A DNA stretch of 64,000 bases from Primulina eburnea. Taxonomy: Eukaryota > Streptophyta > Magnoliopsida > Lamiales > Gesneriaceae. The notes beneath the pieces are model-generated. The model was not told the origin of the DNA and ran no database searches. It saw nothing but the letters and a program-made list of their open reading frames with translations. Shown piece after piece: positions 11,569 to 23,144 of this stretch (position 1 is its first letter; each line of letters starts with the position of its first letter). The position numbers and the translations under genes were made by a program. The stretch spans positions 10,068,183 to 10,132,182 of the forward strand of contig NC_133117.1 in assembly GCF_022965805.1 (NCBI RefSeq). The letters are read 5' to 3'.

Positions 11569-11730
11569 GGTAAATAGTGATGTCAAAAAGGGGGCAAGAG
11601 AGCAACAAAAGCTTATTCAAAAGGAACTGGCCGCTCTAAAGAAAAAGGAAGCCAAAGGATCAGAATCTAAGAAATAGCAATATTGTCTCTGATTTGGCTA
11701 ACAGAATTTCGGCTCAGTTTTATCATCACC

Positions 11731-11739
11731 AAAAAGCGG
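11731..11739 (+). other. Element 1 polypurine tract (degraded)
   Basis: AAAAAGCGG lies just before the 3' LTR, within ATCACCAAAAAGCGG. The element 2 equivalent is a better purine run, AAAAAGGAGGAAA. Confidence 0.6.
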
Positions 11740-11743
11740 TCAT

Positions 11744-12893
11744 TGTTAAGAAATGAAATTTCAGAAATTTTGGTGTATGACAAATTAGAAATCAACCGCG
11801 GCTAGAAATTCTCAACCGCTGATTTTCAACCGCTTATTCTTTAGATCTCAGCCGATTCATTTAAGAGACTTACTTATTGCTAAACAACATTCTCTGACCG
11901 GTTGTATGCATTCAAAACCTCGAAGTCAACAATCTCACATCAAATCCAAGGAAGATGTGCATTTATCTCTCCTTCCCAGAAAGGAAGTTCAGAAACAGTC
12001 TTCATGATCTGAAGATATATGCACAGTCGCCTAAAGAAGTAAACCTCAAGTAAAGAGCCTCAAATTTATGATAAGCAAAAGGAAGATTAAATGCGGACAT
12101 TTATTGCTCATAAATATGAAAGCGACTTATCTGTTTCAGGAACTCAGGTTTACGTTAACAGTACTTTCTGACCGTTAGATCTTTTAGCTATATCATCTGG
12201 GAGGAATGCAAGTTATCAACAAGCAAGCTACACAACTCTAACATCGATTGAAAAAGTTTCTCAGCTTGTCTTCATAGAGATCTTTGAGCGCTTTCACAGT
12301 CTACATTTTCCATTATCGCTCTTTTGCACGCAGCTCCACAGACACATATTTGATCATTTAAGGATCTTTTTGTGCTACCAAAACAATCTACTGTTCTATC
12401 AATAACCTGCGGTTATTTGATTAAAGTTTGGAAGTCTGGTGAACTGAGGGTTCTTAAAAATCCAGAAGTGTAAAGTGATCACTAGGAGTTCCAAAACAGG
12501 CAATGGAATAAGTCCTGATTGGATTGGGCTGTTACAAACGATTTGTAAAGTCAAAGTCTTTTAGTGGAATCCTTCCTACCAAAGGAAGAAGGGGTGACGT
12601 AGGAGTATTCAATCTCCGAAAATCCATAAAAATACTGTGTCTCTTATCTTGTGCAAACTGCTATCTGTTATTCATATCCTTGTTATTTAGACTGTCAAAT
12701 CTTTAAGAAATATATGTCAAAAGGAAGTGAACCGTCTTCCGCACACTTTAGTGGTTCACCTCTTTCGACCGTTTGAGAAAGGAGTTTTTCGAACCGCCTA
12801 AAAACGGTTCAAAATACATTTTAAAGAAGAAAATGTGAAAGAGTTCATTCACCCCCCCCCCCCCCCCCTCTTAACTCTTTCTCGATCCTAACA
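11744..12893 (+). repeat. Element 1 3' LTR (1150 bp)
   Basis: Near-identical copy of 1504-2646. The clearest difference is a run of 17 C at 12852-12868, where the 5' LTR has a mixed C/T stretch. Confidence 0.95.
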
Positions 12894-12898
12894 ATCAT

Positions 12899-13397
12899 AG
12901 TCTAAATATTTTATCCCAATAAATATATTTTCGAATGTATGATGTTAAATTTAATATTGATATTAAATAATTATAGTGTTAATTCTAAAATTCGTTTTTT
13001 ATTGTTGTCAATATATTGCTTTTTCTATCTTCAAATACATTAATTTATTTATTGTTGTATACTAAACATAATAATTATTTGGTTAAATTTATTTCATTTA
13101 AAATTAGGTTCTTAAAAAAATTCTAAGATATTTTAAAGATTGATAGATGACGGAATTAAATTTGAAAGCAAGATAAAAATTAAAAAAATGTAAAACACTA
13201 CAGTATATGAATTTTCACTTTGTGCAGTGATAAAACATAAGGTGAGCCTACTATTTATACCAAGTTAGATACTTATATGTATGAGTGTCATTCATCTTAG
13301 CTCATTATAATATTTTTATTAGCTCACTTTGTCTTTCATTTTTTACTCTCTAAATTTGTAATGGGACAGTCAACCAATGTGTTTCATTCAAACATTA
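12899..13397. other. AT-rich intergenic DNA
   Basis: No gene or clear repeat is seen between the element 1 target duplication and the solo LTR. Confidence 0.6.
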
Positions 13398-13402
13398 GCT
13401 TT

Positions 13403-14807
13403 TGATGGGATAAGTTCTAGGCACCTGCGAGGGTACTTCAAACACGATATTCTCAATGAACTGCAATAGCTCGTGTACTAAGAATGTAAACACCGATGAA
13501 TTAAATCGAGTTTGGTTTTAAACCAAGCGGAAAATACTCGAAGTAATCCTTCGTTAAGAAAGCTGATCAGTTTAAAATTTTTAGCTTGTGTCAACTGATT
13601 AAGTGAAATAAGGGAGATCAGTTCTTATTTGTATCAGTTCAGTTATGGTGAGAACTGAACTGATATCAGCTCGAACTGATCAAATCAGTTTAAGAAAATA
13701 GTTAAACATTTAAATATGCAAGATATGTTTATGGATGTTCGGAGATTTCAACTGCTCATACGTCACCTTTTCTACTACATCGGGTAGGTTCCACTATAAG
13801 GCTTTGATTTATACAACACCTTATACAAACTCACTCGGCTTAGAACTTACGCTACTGCCTAACTTAACTTCTAGTTTGGACTAAAGGCAGCACCTTTCCA
13901 GCCAACACTTGTTTAAGGTTTGTGTCAAAGATTACATACACAAGTTTTACGTATTTGTGCAAGACTCACTCAGCTTTTCAATACGCTCAATTCTCTGTGT
14001 TTATGTGAGTGATGGTGTGTGTGTGTGAGAAAACTGATCTATGAATACAACACGAAAGTTTTCTCACACACTAGAGAATTGTGCTTCTAATCTAAGCTGA
14101 TAACACGTTAAAGTGTTCCCTCAAATCTGGGATGGTTGCTTCTTGTAAGCTGATATGCACTCTTGTTTTTCCACACCCTTTCTTCACACTTTCTTTCTGT
14201 TGTTGACATGCTTATTTGTTGACGCTCTTGATCTTGTATTTATAGGGGCAATGTAACCGTACATCAAAAATCATCAAATATGTTTGTTGCAGTTTGAATC
14301 TGTTCCTCGAAATTTGTGTCTTATACTATCTAACAGTCATTTTGGAACGTATTTACTTTAAGCTCTGATGCGACGTTCACTATTGTCCTTTGATCGGACA
14401 CTTGCTTTTATACCGTTGGTCACAGCTGGATTCCACTTAGATAATCTTGTCGTGTTCTGCAAACTAGTCGGCTCCTAACTGATGCTCTGAACTGGTTTGG
14501 TGAATCAGTTGGCTCGTCAGCTGAACTGATTTCATTGATTCAGTTGAACAGGTCAGTTGGGCTCTTCATCAGTTGAACTCTTCATCAACTTGCCGGGATT
14601 TTAAAGGTCTTCTGGTTTTTGATATTTCAGTTGGACTGGTTTAATTTAGACAATCAGTTGATACTTTTCAGTTTACGTCTCTTTAGCTTCAGTTTTGGCT
14701 CGGTAATCACTTTCAGATTTCTGCGCACTTAGGTAAATTCATTATAAACAAAATAACAAGTTTTATTAATATCAAAATCAAGATTGCAAACATTAAATGT
14801 TCCAACA
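13403..14807 (-). mobile_element. Solo copia LTR (1405 bp) with TSD GCTTT
   Basis: Starts TGATGGG and ends TTCCAACA on the plus strand, flanked by GCTTT at 13398-13402 and 14808-14812, with no internal region or partner LTR. A segment near 13727-13815 (TTTATGGATGTTCGGAGATT, then TACGTCACC) matches the element 2 LTR, so it is a minus-strand copia LTR. Six exact CAGTTG sites lie in 14506-14660, 150-300 bp from the LTR start in its own orientation. A solo LTR implies unequal homologous recombination removed the body. Confidence 0.85.
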
Positions 14808-14812
14808 GCTTT

Positions 14813-15439
14813 TGTTTTTTTTTACTAAATAATAGCTTCTACTCTCATCAACTTCAATCTTTGGAATTCAGTATTATTAATTTATAGGTAATAGAAAATT
14901 ATTTGGTTTTTATTTTTCGTCTTTCGTTTAATTGAGTAATTTTTTTATGTCTTACCTAACTTATATTTTAAAATTTTTATTGAGATTATAATCATGATTG
15001 GAAGTGTTGCACACATATAATATACATATAAATTTTTATATTTTAAATTATTAATATTGAAGTGTCTAATAAACTTATTGAATCATTGTTTAAGAACTTT
15101 TAGAAAAAAATACTAATATTAGCATACTAATAAATAATTATGTTGAGTATCTTAAGAAACAATGATGTGAGTCCAAAAAAACTAAATATGATTACTATAA
15201 ATAAATTTTTCTTAATTAATTAGAAAATTTTCAACGTATGTTTTAAATTAATTAGAAAATTTTTAATATAGTATGATGATATATTATTTTCCGCATGAGT
15301 TAATGATTGAGTCTTTATGAGCATTTTTTTAAAAAAAAATATCATGCCTTAGTTCTTGTAACGATGTCTTATGAGTTAAAATACTAAATGACATAAATTA
15401 TCAAGATAAAAAACTAACAAGGAAATTCAAGAATATATA
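14813..15439. other. AT-rich intergenic DNA
   Basis: No gene or clear repeat is seen. Homopolymer A/T runs dominate. Confidence 0.6.
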
Positions 15440-15860
15440 GTTACTCAAATAGTTTGACTGACATGTTCTTTAGTTCTGCCTTCGTGTGCCTTTTTATGGA
15501 AACATTTGGCTTTTCGTATGGTTGGTATTGGGATGTGTAAATAGGGGATGTGCCAAGGCAGAAAAGACACATCAAAAATCTACTTTCTCCTGCATCTCTG
15601 CATTCTGCTACTCCCTGTTTGCTGCGCTTCTGCTACTACTCCGTCTACTGATAAAGTTCAGGTACTGTTTTGTTCGCTAGCATAGTGTTTTGTGCGACTT
15701 CGCTGCTGGTATGCCCGTTGTATCCTGGGAAACAGATGTCCGCTGAAACCTTGAAGCACATACCGGAGGGGGTGAAACTGTTTTAAGGAAACTGTACACG
15801 CTACATGCCTCCGTTTGATTTTGATTTCCTTTGCACGATATTCTTACAATAAATATCACA
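15440..15860 (+). repeat. Possible degenerate LTR relic
   Basis: This stretch is less AT-rich than its surroundings. It has a TATA-like GTAAATAGGGG near 15538 and a CT-rich run. Downstream is TGCCCGTTGTATCCTGGG, which resembles plant copia LTR R/U5 sequence from memory. I could not define ends or a target duplication. A 64-codon ORF with a hydrophobic stretch at 15486 is probably incidental. Confidence 0.3.
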
Positions 15861-16218
15861 CTTGTTCCAATTACTATTTTATCTTTACAAGTTCGTCTCT
15901 ACGCCACTGTTGTTAGCATTTTGTTTAACAGAAAATTCACATATAAAGTCACATATTTATATATATATATGTAATAGATTGCAAATAACTTTTATTTTAA
16001 CATATAAGTTCTAGCCTTATTTTTAAAATAATGGAAATGAAGATGAAGTGTGATGACAAACTAAATAAACAATATACAAACTAATTAACGAAAGCATAAA
16101 AAACAATTAATAAAAACATACCTAAGAAAATTCACAATGTGTTATTTCTAAAAATCAATTAATTTAATCTATATAATGAAAAACTAAATTATTAGATAAA
16201 AATAACATATTGTAATGT
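15861..16218. other. AT-rich intergenic DNA
   Basis: No gene is seen. A short (TA)n run lies near 15960. Confidence 0.55.
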
Positions 16219-16353
16219 GGGTAAACATAACAAAAAACCAATATTAATAATAATCACACATATTTAAAGCATGAATAAATAGATAAGGGGTAGGCATAAC
16301 AAAAAACCAATACTAATAATAATCACATATTTAAAATATGAATAAATAGACAT
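16219..16353. repeat. Two-copy tandem repeat, unit about 69 bp
   Basis: Units at 16219-16287 and 16288-16353 both start GGGTA and share CATAACAAAAAACCAATA and AATAATAATCACA. Confidence 0.75.
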
Positions 16354-16419
16354 ATTTAAAGCAAACAATTAAAAAAAAGACAAACAAAAATTCACATATT
16401 ATATATACTAATTACTCTG

Positions 16420-16436
16420 CACACGCGATGCGTGTG
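16420..16436. repeat. Short palindrome CACACGC-GAT-GCGTGTG
   Basis: A perfect 7-bp stem with a 3-nt loop in very AT-rich DNA. On the minus strand a TTAGT follows about 10 nt later, which would resemble a decayed Helitron 3' end (hairpin, then CTRR-T). The terminal tetranucleotide does not match, so this is only a suggestion. Confidence 0.3.
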
Positions 16437-17029
16437 TGTACAATCTTTTTTATCATTATCGATGGACTAAAGTGAAATATGACAAATTATGGAGGGACTA
16501 AATTGATATTTGAATGGTTGAAATAAAAAAAAAGTGTATGTTGAAATTATAAAAAATTAGTGAAAAATAAATAGATATATAATTGAAAAAAATAATAAAA
16601 TTATAAAAAATAAAAATATTTGTTCGCTAATTTTTAAAAAATTTCTTAAATAGAACGCACGTCGATTAATTTTTTGGTTAATAATCACTTTCATATATCA
16701 AAATTTTAGATTATGTTAGCCTAAGGCAATGACATGATGCTTATCGTATTTAGTGTATTGATGCAGATCACCAATCTTAATACATATTTAATTCTTTAAT
16801 TTTTGAGAAGCTATATATTATTATTTTTTAACATGTGTTAAAAAATATTTTTAAATCACATTCAATAAAAATAATGATAAATATTTTTATAAAAATTCAG
16901 TAATTTCGTCTAAATCAACATTCACAAAAAAAAAAAATTGTGACACGACACGTTTTTGACACATTTGAATGATAACAATAATTGTTTCATCAATATTTTT
17001 ATCCAAATGGATTGTATTTTAGGCAAAAA
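16437..17029. other. AT-rich intergenic DNA
   Basis: No gene or clear repeat is seen. Confidence 0.55.
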
Positions 17030-17194
17030 CTTGTGTGAGACGGTCTCACAAGTCGTATTTTGTGAGACAGATCTCTTATTTGAGTTATCCATGAAAAAAT
17101 ATTATTTTTTATATTAAGAGTATTACTTTTTATTGTGAATATTGGTAGTGTTGACCCGTCTCATAGATAAATATTCGTGAGACGATCTCACAAG
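17030..17194. mobile_element. MITE-like element with GTGAGAC palindromic ends (165 bp)
   Basis: The left end CTTGTGTGAGACGGTCTCAC pairs with the right end GTGAGACGATCTCACAAG, giving inverted termini of about 18 bp. Each end is itself palindromic (GTGAGACGGTCTCAC). The interior is AT-rich and non-coding. I cannot define a target duplication, so the superfamily is open. Confidence 0.6.
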
Positions 17195-18542
17195 AGACCT
17201 ACTCGTAATTTTATCTACAAAATCACTTCATAATATACACAACATGTCAACAGCCAATTATTTCGAAAGAAAAATGAAACATGTGATCATAAATAAATTA
17301 TGTATAAATCAGGAAAGTTATTTTTTTACATTTAGTATGTGTATTCCAAAACAATGTCAATAAATTTTATAAGGTATATTCTAATAAGATGCGTACTTTC
17401 TTAAGAATTGTTTTAATCATTTCAATTAAGGAACATTTTATACTATCATGTATCCGTGAACTTTGTAATATAGAAGAAAATTATCACTTTAGTAATACGT
17501 AATAATTAAAATTTTGTACAAATGGAAGAATAATATTTTTTACTTCTCGATCATGAAAGACAGATTTCAAACTCAATTTCTCGTTGTTCTCGTTGTTTCC
17601 ATGTGTATGTAGTTCGTAACAACGAATAAATCTAAATTTAAATGAACATTACATTTTGTAAGGATTCAACTCATATATGGTGCTGAACAGATGAGTCATT
17701 TCAGAATTCAATTTTGGAGTAGATAAATTTAGTAAGATAAATAGAATAAAATTGATTTCTAATAGAATATGCAATACTGCATTAGTTATAATTTCAAATT
17801 CAAATAAGACATCCCAAGCGACAAAAATTATACATTGGATGCTTTTGACAGAATTATATCATACATTAACTCTTTCAAATAATGAAAATCTCGAATTGCA
17901 TACATTGAGTGTCAAGAATTTCTTATTATTGATGGTAATATAGATGTTTATTGAGAATATTTTAATGTCCATTTGAAACTCTTTTGAATTTATCTCTTTT
18001 AATTTGCATGTGTTCTCTCATTTGAATTTTTAAGAAAACAATTCAACATATACAACATACATATGGTTTTGAAAAAAAACTACAATGCATTAATTCTTTC
18101 AAATTAAGGTAATTTTGAAATTATATGTATTTGTGATAAAAAAAAATATGATTATTAAATGGAAATTTAATGTCCATTGAAAAACATTGTTGTAGTGCTA
18201 ATTTTTAACACTCAACCAATTTTATTTTTGGAAAAAATAAATAAAATAATTAAATATTGTATTTCTTTTTTAGTAAGTAATTTGGGCAGAAAATTACTTA
18301 AAATAACATAATGTATTGTTGAATGATTTACCTCATGAGTGATACTGAAAATTTTATACCGTTTTTAATTAAATTGATTGATATAATCAATGCAAAAATT
18401 TTAATATAGTTGACGTTTTCAATATAATTTAGTTTCAGTTTGAGTAAAAAAATAAAAATATATAATACATAAATTACATTTGAATTATTTTAAAAATTAA
18501 TTAAATTCAAAATTGAATTAAATGAATTGATATAATCAATGC
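17195..18542. other. AT-rich intergenic DNA with a repeated 17-mer
   Basis: No credible gene is seen. The 17-mer ATTGATATAATCAATGC, partly palindromic, occurs at 18377-18393 and again at 18526-18542 directly abutting element 2. The last five bases (AATGC) would be the left target duplication of element 2. Confidence 0.5.
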
Positions 18543-19776
18543 TGTGAGGATCGGGAAAGAGTATAGAAGGGGTTGAATGCACTCTTTCAAATTTTCTCTT
18601 TTAAAATATTGGTTTCGACCGTTTTTATGCAGTTGAAACAATTCTTTTCAAACAGTTGGAAATGTAAACCACTGTTTAGTGCAGAAGACGGTTCACACTT
18701 TCCAAAGAAAACTTGAACACGTTAACAGGCTTATTCAAATAATTATAGAGAAAGAGAATGATTGAGATAAGTAAAATGACACAATGGTTTTTATGGATGT
18801 TCGGAGATTGAATACTCCTACGTCACCCCTTCTTCCCCTTGGAAAGGTTTCCACTAAAAGACTTTGGCTCTACAAATTTTTTGCAACCGCCCACTTCAAT
18901 TAAGACTTATCACACTGTCTGTTTTGGAATTCTTAGTGATCACTTTACACTACTGGATTTTAAGAACACTTTGTTCACCTGAAACTGAGACTAAATCAAA
19001 TAACCAAAAGGTTACTGATATGAACAATTCAGTTTGTTTTGAGTAGCACAAAATTGATCCTTAAGAGATCGAATGCAACGATGTTTAAAGCGTGTTGAAT
19101 GAGCGATAAAGTATGTAAGCTTTTGATAGCGCTCTGAGATCTTTGTGTATTCTCGTAACAAGATTTTTCGCTGTTAGTCAAGAGAGGTCACTTAGCTAGC
19201 ACACTCCTCCGTTAATATATATGTGATCTTCTTAATGGTCGGAAAAGATGCAGCATTGTTAATCTGATCCACTGAACTGATGAGTTGTTGTCGACTTTGA
19301 TGAGCATTAAATGATCTTTCATAGAGGCATTTAATGTTCCTTTTGCTCGGCATAGTTCTGAAGCGCTTACCGGAGGAGTTCTTTTTGTGGTAACTGTCTT
19401 CTTTAATCAGAACTTGAAGTCTATACTTGGTCTATCCTTTCTGGGATAAAGATATAAATGCAGATCATTCTTGGAACTGATGAAAATATACTTTGACTTT
19501 AAGGCAGTGTAATATTTTGAATGTATCAAACCGGTTAGAGAATGTCTTTGAGCAATAAATAGTTCTTTTTAATGATCCGGTTCTGAGACTTACTCTGCTA
19601 ACGGTCAAAAGTAAACGATTGAGATTTCTTTGAGCTTCAGCCGGTTAGGAAGATATACCAGTTGATAAGTCGAGCGGTCGAACTGATGCATATCTCAAAT
19701 GCGAACCACAACTGATTTCAAGCTGATTTGTTTTTGTCATACACCAAAATTCTTGGGAATAATATTTTCTTAATCA
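18543..19776 (-). repeat. Element 2 3' LTR (1234 bp)
   Basis: Begins TGTGAGGATC and ends TTAATCA on the plus strand. It matches 62787-64000 nearly throughout, including TTTATGGATGTTCGGAGATT and the CGGTT-type motifs near 19577-19680. Confidence 0.92.
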
Positions 19777-19789
19777 TTTCCTCCTTTTT
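19777..19789 (-). other. Element 2 polypurine tract
   Basis: The minus strand reads AAAAAGGAGGAAA directly before the LTR start TGATTAAG. Confidence 0.85.
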
Positions 19790-19948
19790 GGTGATGACAA
19801 AACCTAGCTGTTGGGTTATGAATCATAAAAATATTGACAAAGATATATAAGAGCGAAAATATTGTATTTCATTAAGTGAATGAAATTACAATAGTCAAAG
19901 TAACAAGCTGATGTAAGAAAATTCGCAACAAGAGTTTATTTGGACCTT

Positions 19949-22565
19949 TTACTTTGTTCCACTGCTTTTCGCCTTGTCTACCTTTTCTTTCAATTCATTC
20001 AATTCCTTCATAACAGATATTTCTGCTTCTTGAATTTCCTTTTGTCGCTCTCTTTCCCCCTTTTTGACATCACCATGAACAAGAAATTCCATGATCTCGG
20101 CAAGTTGAGCACCTTGGGCATCGAGGCGTTGCTCCAAATTTGTTTGAAGACGTGTCATTTGTTTCGATAGGCATGTTAAGATGAGCATAATTATGTTTTG
20201 CTTGCATGAGAGAAAAACTTGTTTCCATGGTGGAAAGATCATTACGGAAAGCAGTCTTGACTGATCTAAAGTCCTCATTGAGATCAAATTGTTTTCGATT
20301 GAGAGCCAAAATGGATTGATCCATGGTGATCAACCTGGTCAGAATCTGCTGCTGGCAGCTTTCTTCTAGAACATCTTGGTCTTCAGGTATGTCGTCTTAT
20401 GATAATAACATGTTCTTGAAAGAGACCGGTTGAGAGGAGGATAGCTTACCAGCGAATTTTGATGGCTCAGGCTCAAGGAGTTCATCCGTAATGCTCTGAA
20501 TAAGTTGATCAATGTTTTCAGCAGAAGCATACGGTTTAGACCTAGTGACATCTGGTTCCTCTGGTTTTGCTGGCGAAGAACTCGGTGGAGGATAGTTTGC
20601 ATACAACAACGGTTTGTTCAGCTGGGTTGTATGCAATTACATAGGGGAGGTCAACAGCTGTTCTGAGAGAGCTGTTGGATCATCCTTGGTGAGAGAACCT
20701 GGTGAATAGACTGTTTGATCTTTGAAGGTGACAGCTTTATCAAAGTCGGATAGAAAATTCTCTGCCTCATCAACAGAAACGATTTGACCAACTGAAAGAT
20801 CAAGTGGAGGAAGTTGAGTAGACTGATCCATGGCAGAGATGTTGAGAGACTCGGATGGAATGTCGGTGGTAATCTGATGACTTTGTGTTTCAGCACTTAG
20901 AAAGTTTTCAGTCGTGATTTCTCCAGAAAGAGGCACAATGTTCTCTTCATTACCCAGTTGATTGTACCGAGAAAAGTAGATGAGGAAACCTTTTTAGTGG
21001 GGATGGCTTGAAACTGTTCTGAGCTCAGATCGTCATGTATTTCCATCAGAGAGTCGAACTTTCCCTGTTCTGTAATTTCTGGAAGATTTAGATCATGTCT
21101 CATTTGAGCGACTCTCATAGCAAGTGACAAAGCGTCCATCTCATGTTGGCAGATGATGGCTGAATCATCTTTGGCCGTAGGACAGAAAGGATCAAAGTTT
21201 TTCCTCTTCAACTGTATGATGATTCGGAGAGTGATTTCTTTCATCTGAAGTTCCAGAAAGTCTCGTCGACGAAGAGCGTTTTGAATATCAGTCGTTTCTG
21301 TCCATTCCAAAATGGACCGTTCAAGCTTAGCGGCTGCTTTTATTTTGCCGGTTTGAAGTAACGAATCAAAAGTTACCGCAGTCCGATACTGAACCCATTT
21401 ATCAAACATCTTTATCTTCTTCTGAACAGCCTCATTAACACGCTCGCTTGTGAGTACTATGGCTGTATGAACTGCATTGTTTTGAGGTGGATTTTCAATC
21501 ATTACCTGTTTGTCATTATCTGAGGAGAGAATAATAGGAACTCCGGAGTAATAGGACTCAATCTCTGATTCTTTAATTTGAATTCCTTTCAACTTAGTGA
21601 TTGAATTTCAGGGATTGAGGCAGGAACGAGCGGTGCAGAAAGATGTTTCACCAGTCTGATTTTTGCTGGTTTTGAATGTGCAGTTCTTTTCTTCTTAAAA
21701 ACTTGGGCGACTGGAACGTCATCCTTGGACTCATCATCGGAGCTTGTTTTTAGAACCAGCTTCCTCTTGGTTTCTTTGGCTGTCGAAGCGGTTTTTGATA
21801 TTTTCTTCTGTCTCACAAATTCTTCCCCGGTTTTGGTCTTTATCGAGATTATCTTCTCATCTGTAGGTCGATTCTTTTTGATAAAATTTTCAACTGATAC
21901 CCAGTTGAAGAGCTTAGTTTTTCCCACTTCTATCATATCAACCGGTTGAACCCCGGCATCAATCAGCATATGGCAGATTTGAACCGCAAAACCTTGCGAT
22001 TGATTTTTTTTATTTATCATGGCCACCAATATCCTGAAGAGAACGTCAGACCAGTTTACTCGCAATTGGGATGAGATAGTGGCCATAACAAGAAAATTTT
22101 CAAAAGTGATTTTATCATAAGTACCGGCTTTGGCAAGCAGTCCTTTTGCAACGATATCTGCCAATAGTCTGAATTCAATCTTTAAGTCGCGTTTTTGACA
22201 TGTCGGATGAGAGATTGGAGAGTCTGTGTCTGAGAAGGCACTACGCCAGATGTCAATATTTCCAAACGGCAGTGTGGAGAAATCAGTAACTCCTTCTGTG
22301 GGTAACCTGAACAATTCAGCAAACATCTTCTACGAGAACAGGAGGTTTTTGTTTTGAATGCTCAAAAAATTTCTCCATTTTTCATATATGCAGAATCAAA
22401 GAATTCCTTCAATAGAGCCTCGGAGTAGCTGTAACGGCAGCCCAGAAAAGAGCGAAGCCCAGAATGTTCTATCGTGCGAAACATGGCTTGCATTGATTTG
22501 TTGGGCATAGCAAATATGGATTCAAAGTTAACAGCGATCGTGTTCTGAGCAATTGAGGCGGCCAT
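19949..22565 (-). pseudogene. Element 2 third ORF, broken by several frameshifts
   Basis: Homologue of element 1 ORF3. It starts at 22565 with MAASIAQNTIAVNF, and the N-terminal region is roughly 70% identical by eye. The reading frame shifts between segments 22565-22362, 22326-21589, 21592-20897, 20936-20397 and 20333-19949. The conserved globular part, the Lys-rich part, the low-complexity middle and the C-terminal coiled-coil segment (MDQSILALNRK) can all be followed. A CAG lies 35 nt upstream of the ATG, as in element 1. The protein cannot be made intact. Confidence 0.85.
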
Positions 22566-22600
22566 TTCTTTGACTTTCAGAGAAGGTTTGAGAGTAACAC

Positions 22601-22603
22601 CTG
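22601..22603 (-). promoter_or_regulatory. Possible 3' splice site for element 2 ORF3
   Basis: The minus strand reads TTAATTTGCAG, then 35 nt to the ATG at 22565. The spacing equals that in element 1. Confidence 0.35.
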
Positions 22604-23075
22604 CAAATTAAGTGGAAACGCGATCGTGTGTAGTAGCAAAGTAAGATCAACAAGATTTCACATGTAGAGTGTGTATGCGCAGTTCAGATAATCACTAGTC
22701 AGTCCACGTGGAGGACTGTTAGTGGAGAGAGTTTTGTATGATTTAAAAAAAAAAAAATTGGGCGGCGGTAAAATAATTAATTTGAAATTTTCAAAAGTAA
22801 AATCGTCACGTTAGTCAGAGGCAGTTGAAAATTTTGAGTAAATTTTACGAAATGACGTGGAAGAATCGTGCCCATGGAAAATTAACCGTAAAAGTAATGT
22901 AGTTAGGAAGGAACGGTTGAGAATTCAATTTAATTAATTACTTAACCATTTTCCCCTTAAGCATGTGGATTAAAATTAATTCTGAAAGATGAACCGGCGA
23001 TGGCTTTGACAGAAAGCTTCTTCAAACCCTAGTATCTGTCAATATGAGAGAGAGAGACCCTTCATATGGTACTCA

Positions 23076-23085
23076 TATATAAATA
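23076..23085 (+). promoter_or_regulatory. TATA box of the element 2 antisense ORF
   Basis: TATATAAATA is a canonical plant TATA box, with the ATG 59 bp downstream at 23145. Confidence 0.55.
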
Positions 23086-23144
23086 CACGTAAAAGGGTTA
23101 GTTTTACAGATATCAGAGATACACAAAACAAAGGAAATATCAGA

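Larger units (their letters stand above)
1504..12893 (+). mobile_element. Element 1: near-intact SIRE-type Ty1/copia retrotransposon
   Basis: The 11.4-kb element is bounded by two LTRs that begin TGTTAAG and end CCTAACA, and by a perfect 5-bp target duplication ATCAT (1499-1503 and 12894-12898). Inside are a tRNA-iMet primer site, gag, pol in copia order (protease, integrase, RT, RNase H), an antisense ORF, a third ORF and a polypurine tract. The length, the LTRs over 1.1 kb and the extra ORF after pol fit the Sirevirus (SIRE/Maximus) lineage. By eye the LTRs differ by roughly ten substitutions plus a C-run change, so the insertion is recent. gag and pol contain no internal stop other than the one between them. 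Confidence 0.95.
22566..23144. promoter_or_regulatory. Divergent intergenic region of element 2
   Basis: The 579 bp lie between the head-to-head ORF3 (minus) and antisense ORF (plus). TATATAAATA (23076-23085) lies 59 bp before the plus-strand ATG. The minus strand has TTTGCAG ending at 22601. Traces of the element 1 region persist, such as GGAGGACTGTTAGT and GGGCGGCGG. Confidence 0.5.

Noticed and set aside
15486..15680. 64-codon ORF with a hydrophobic stretch
   Set aside because: Lies in a possible LTR relic, no conserved motif, short and AT-flanked.
16420..16440. Helitron 3' terminus
   Set aside because: Hairpin present but the expected CTRR end is not; no matching 5' TC end found.
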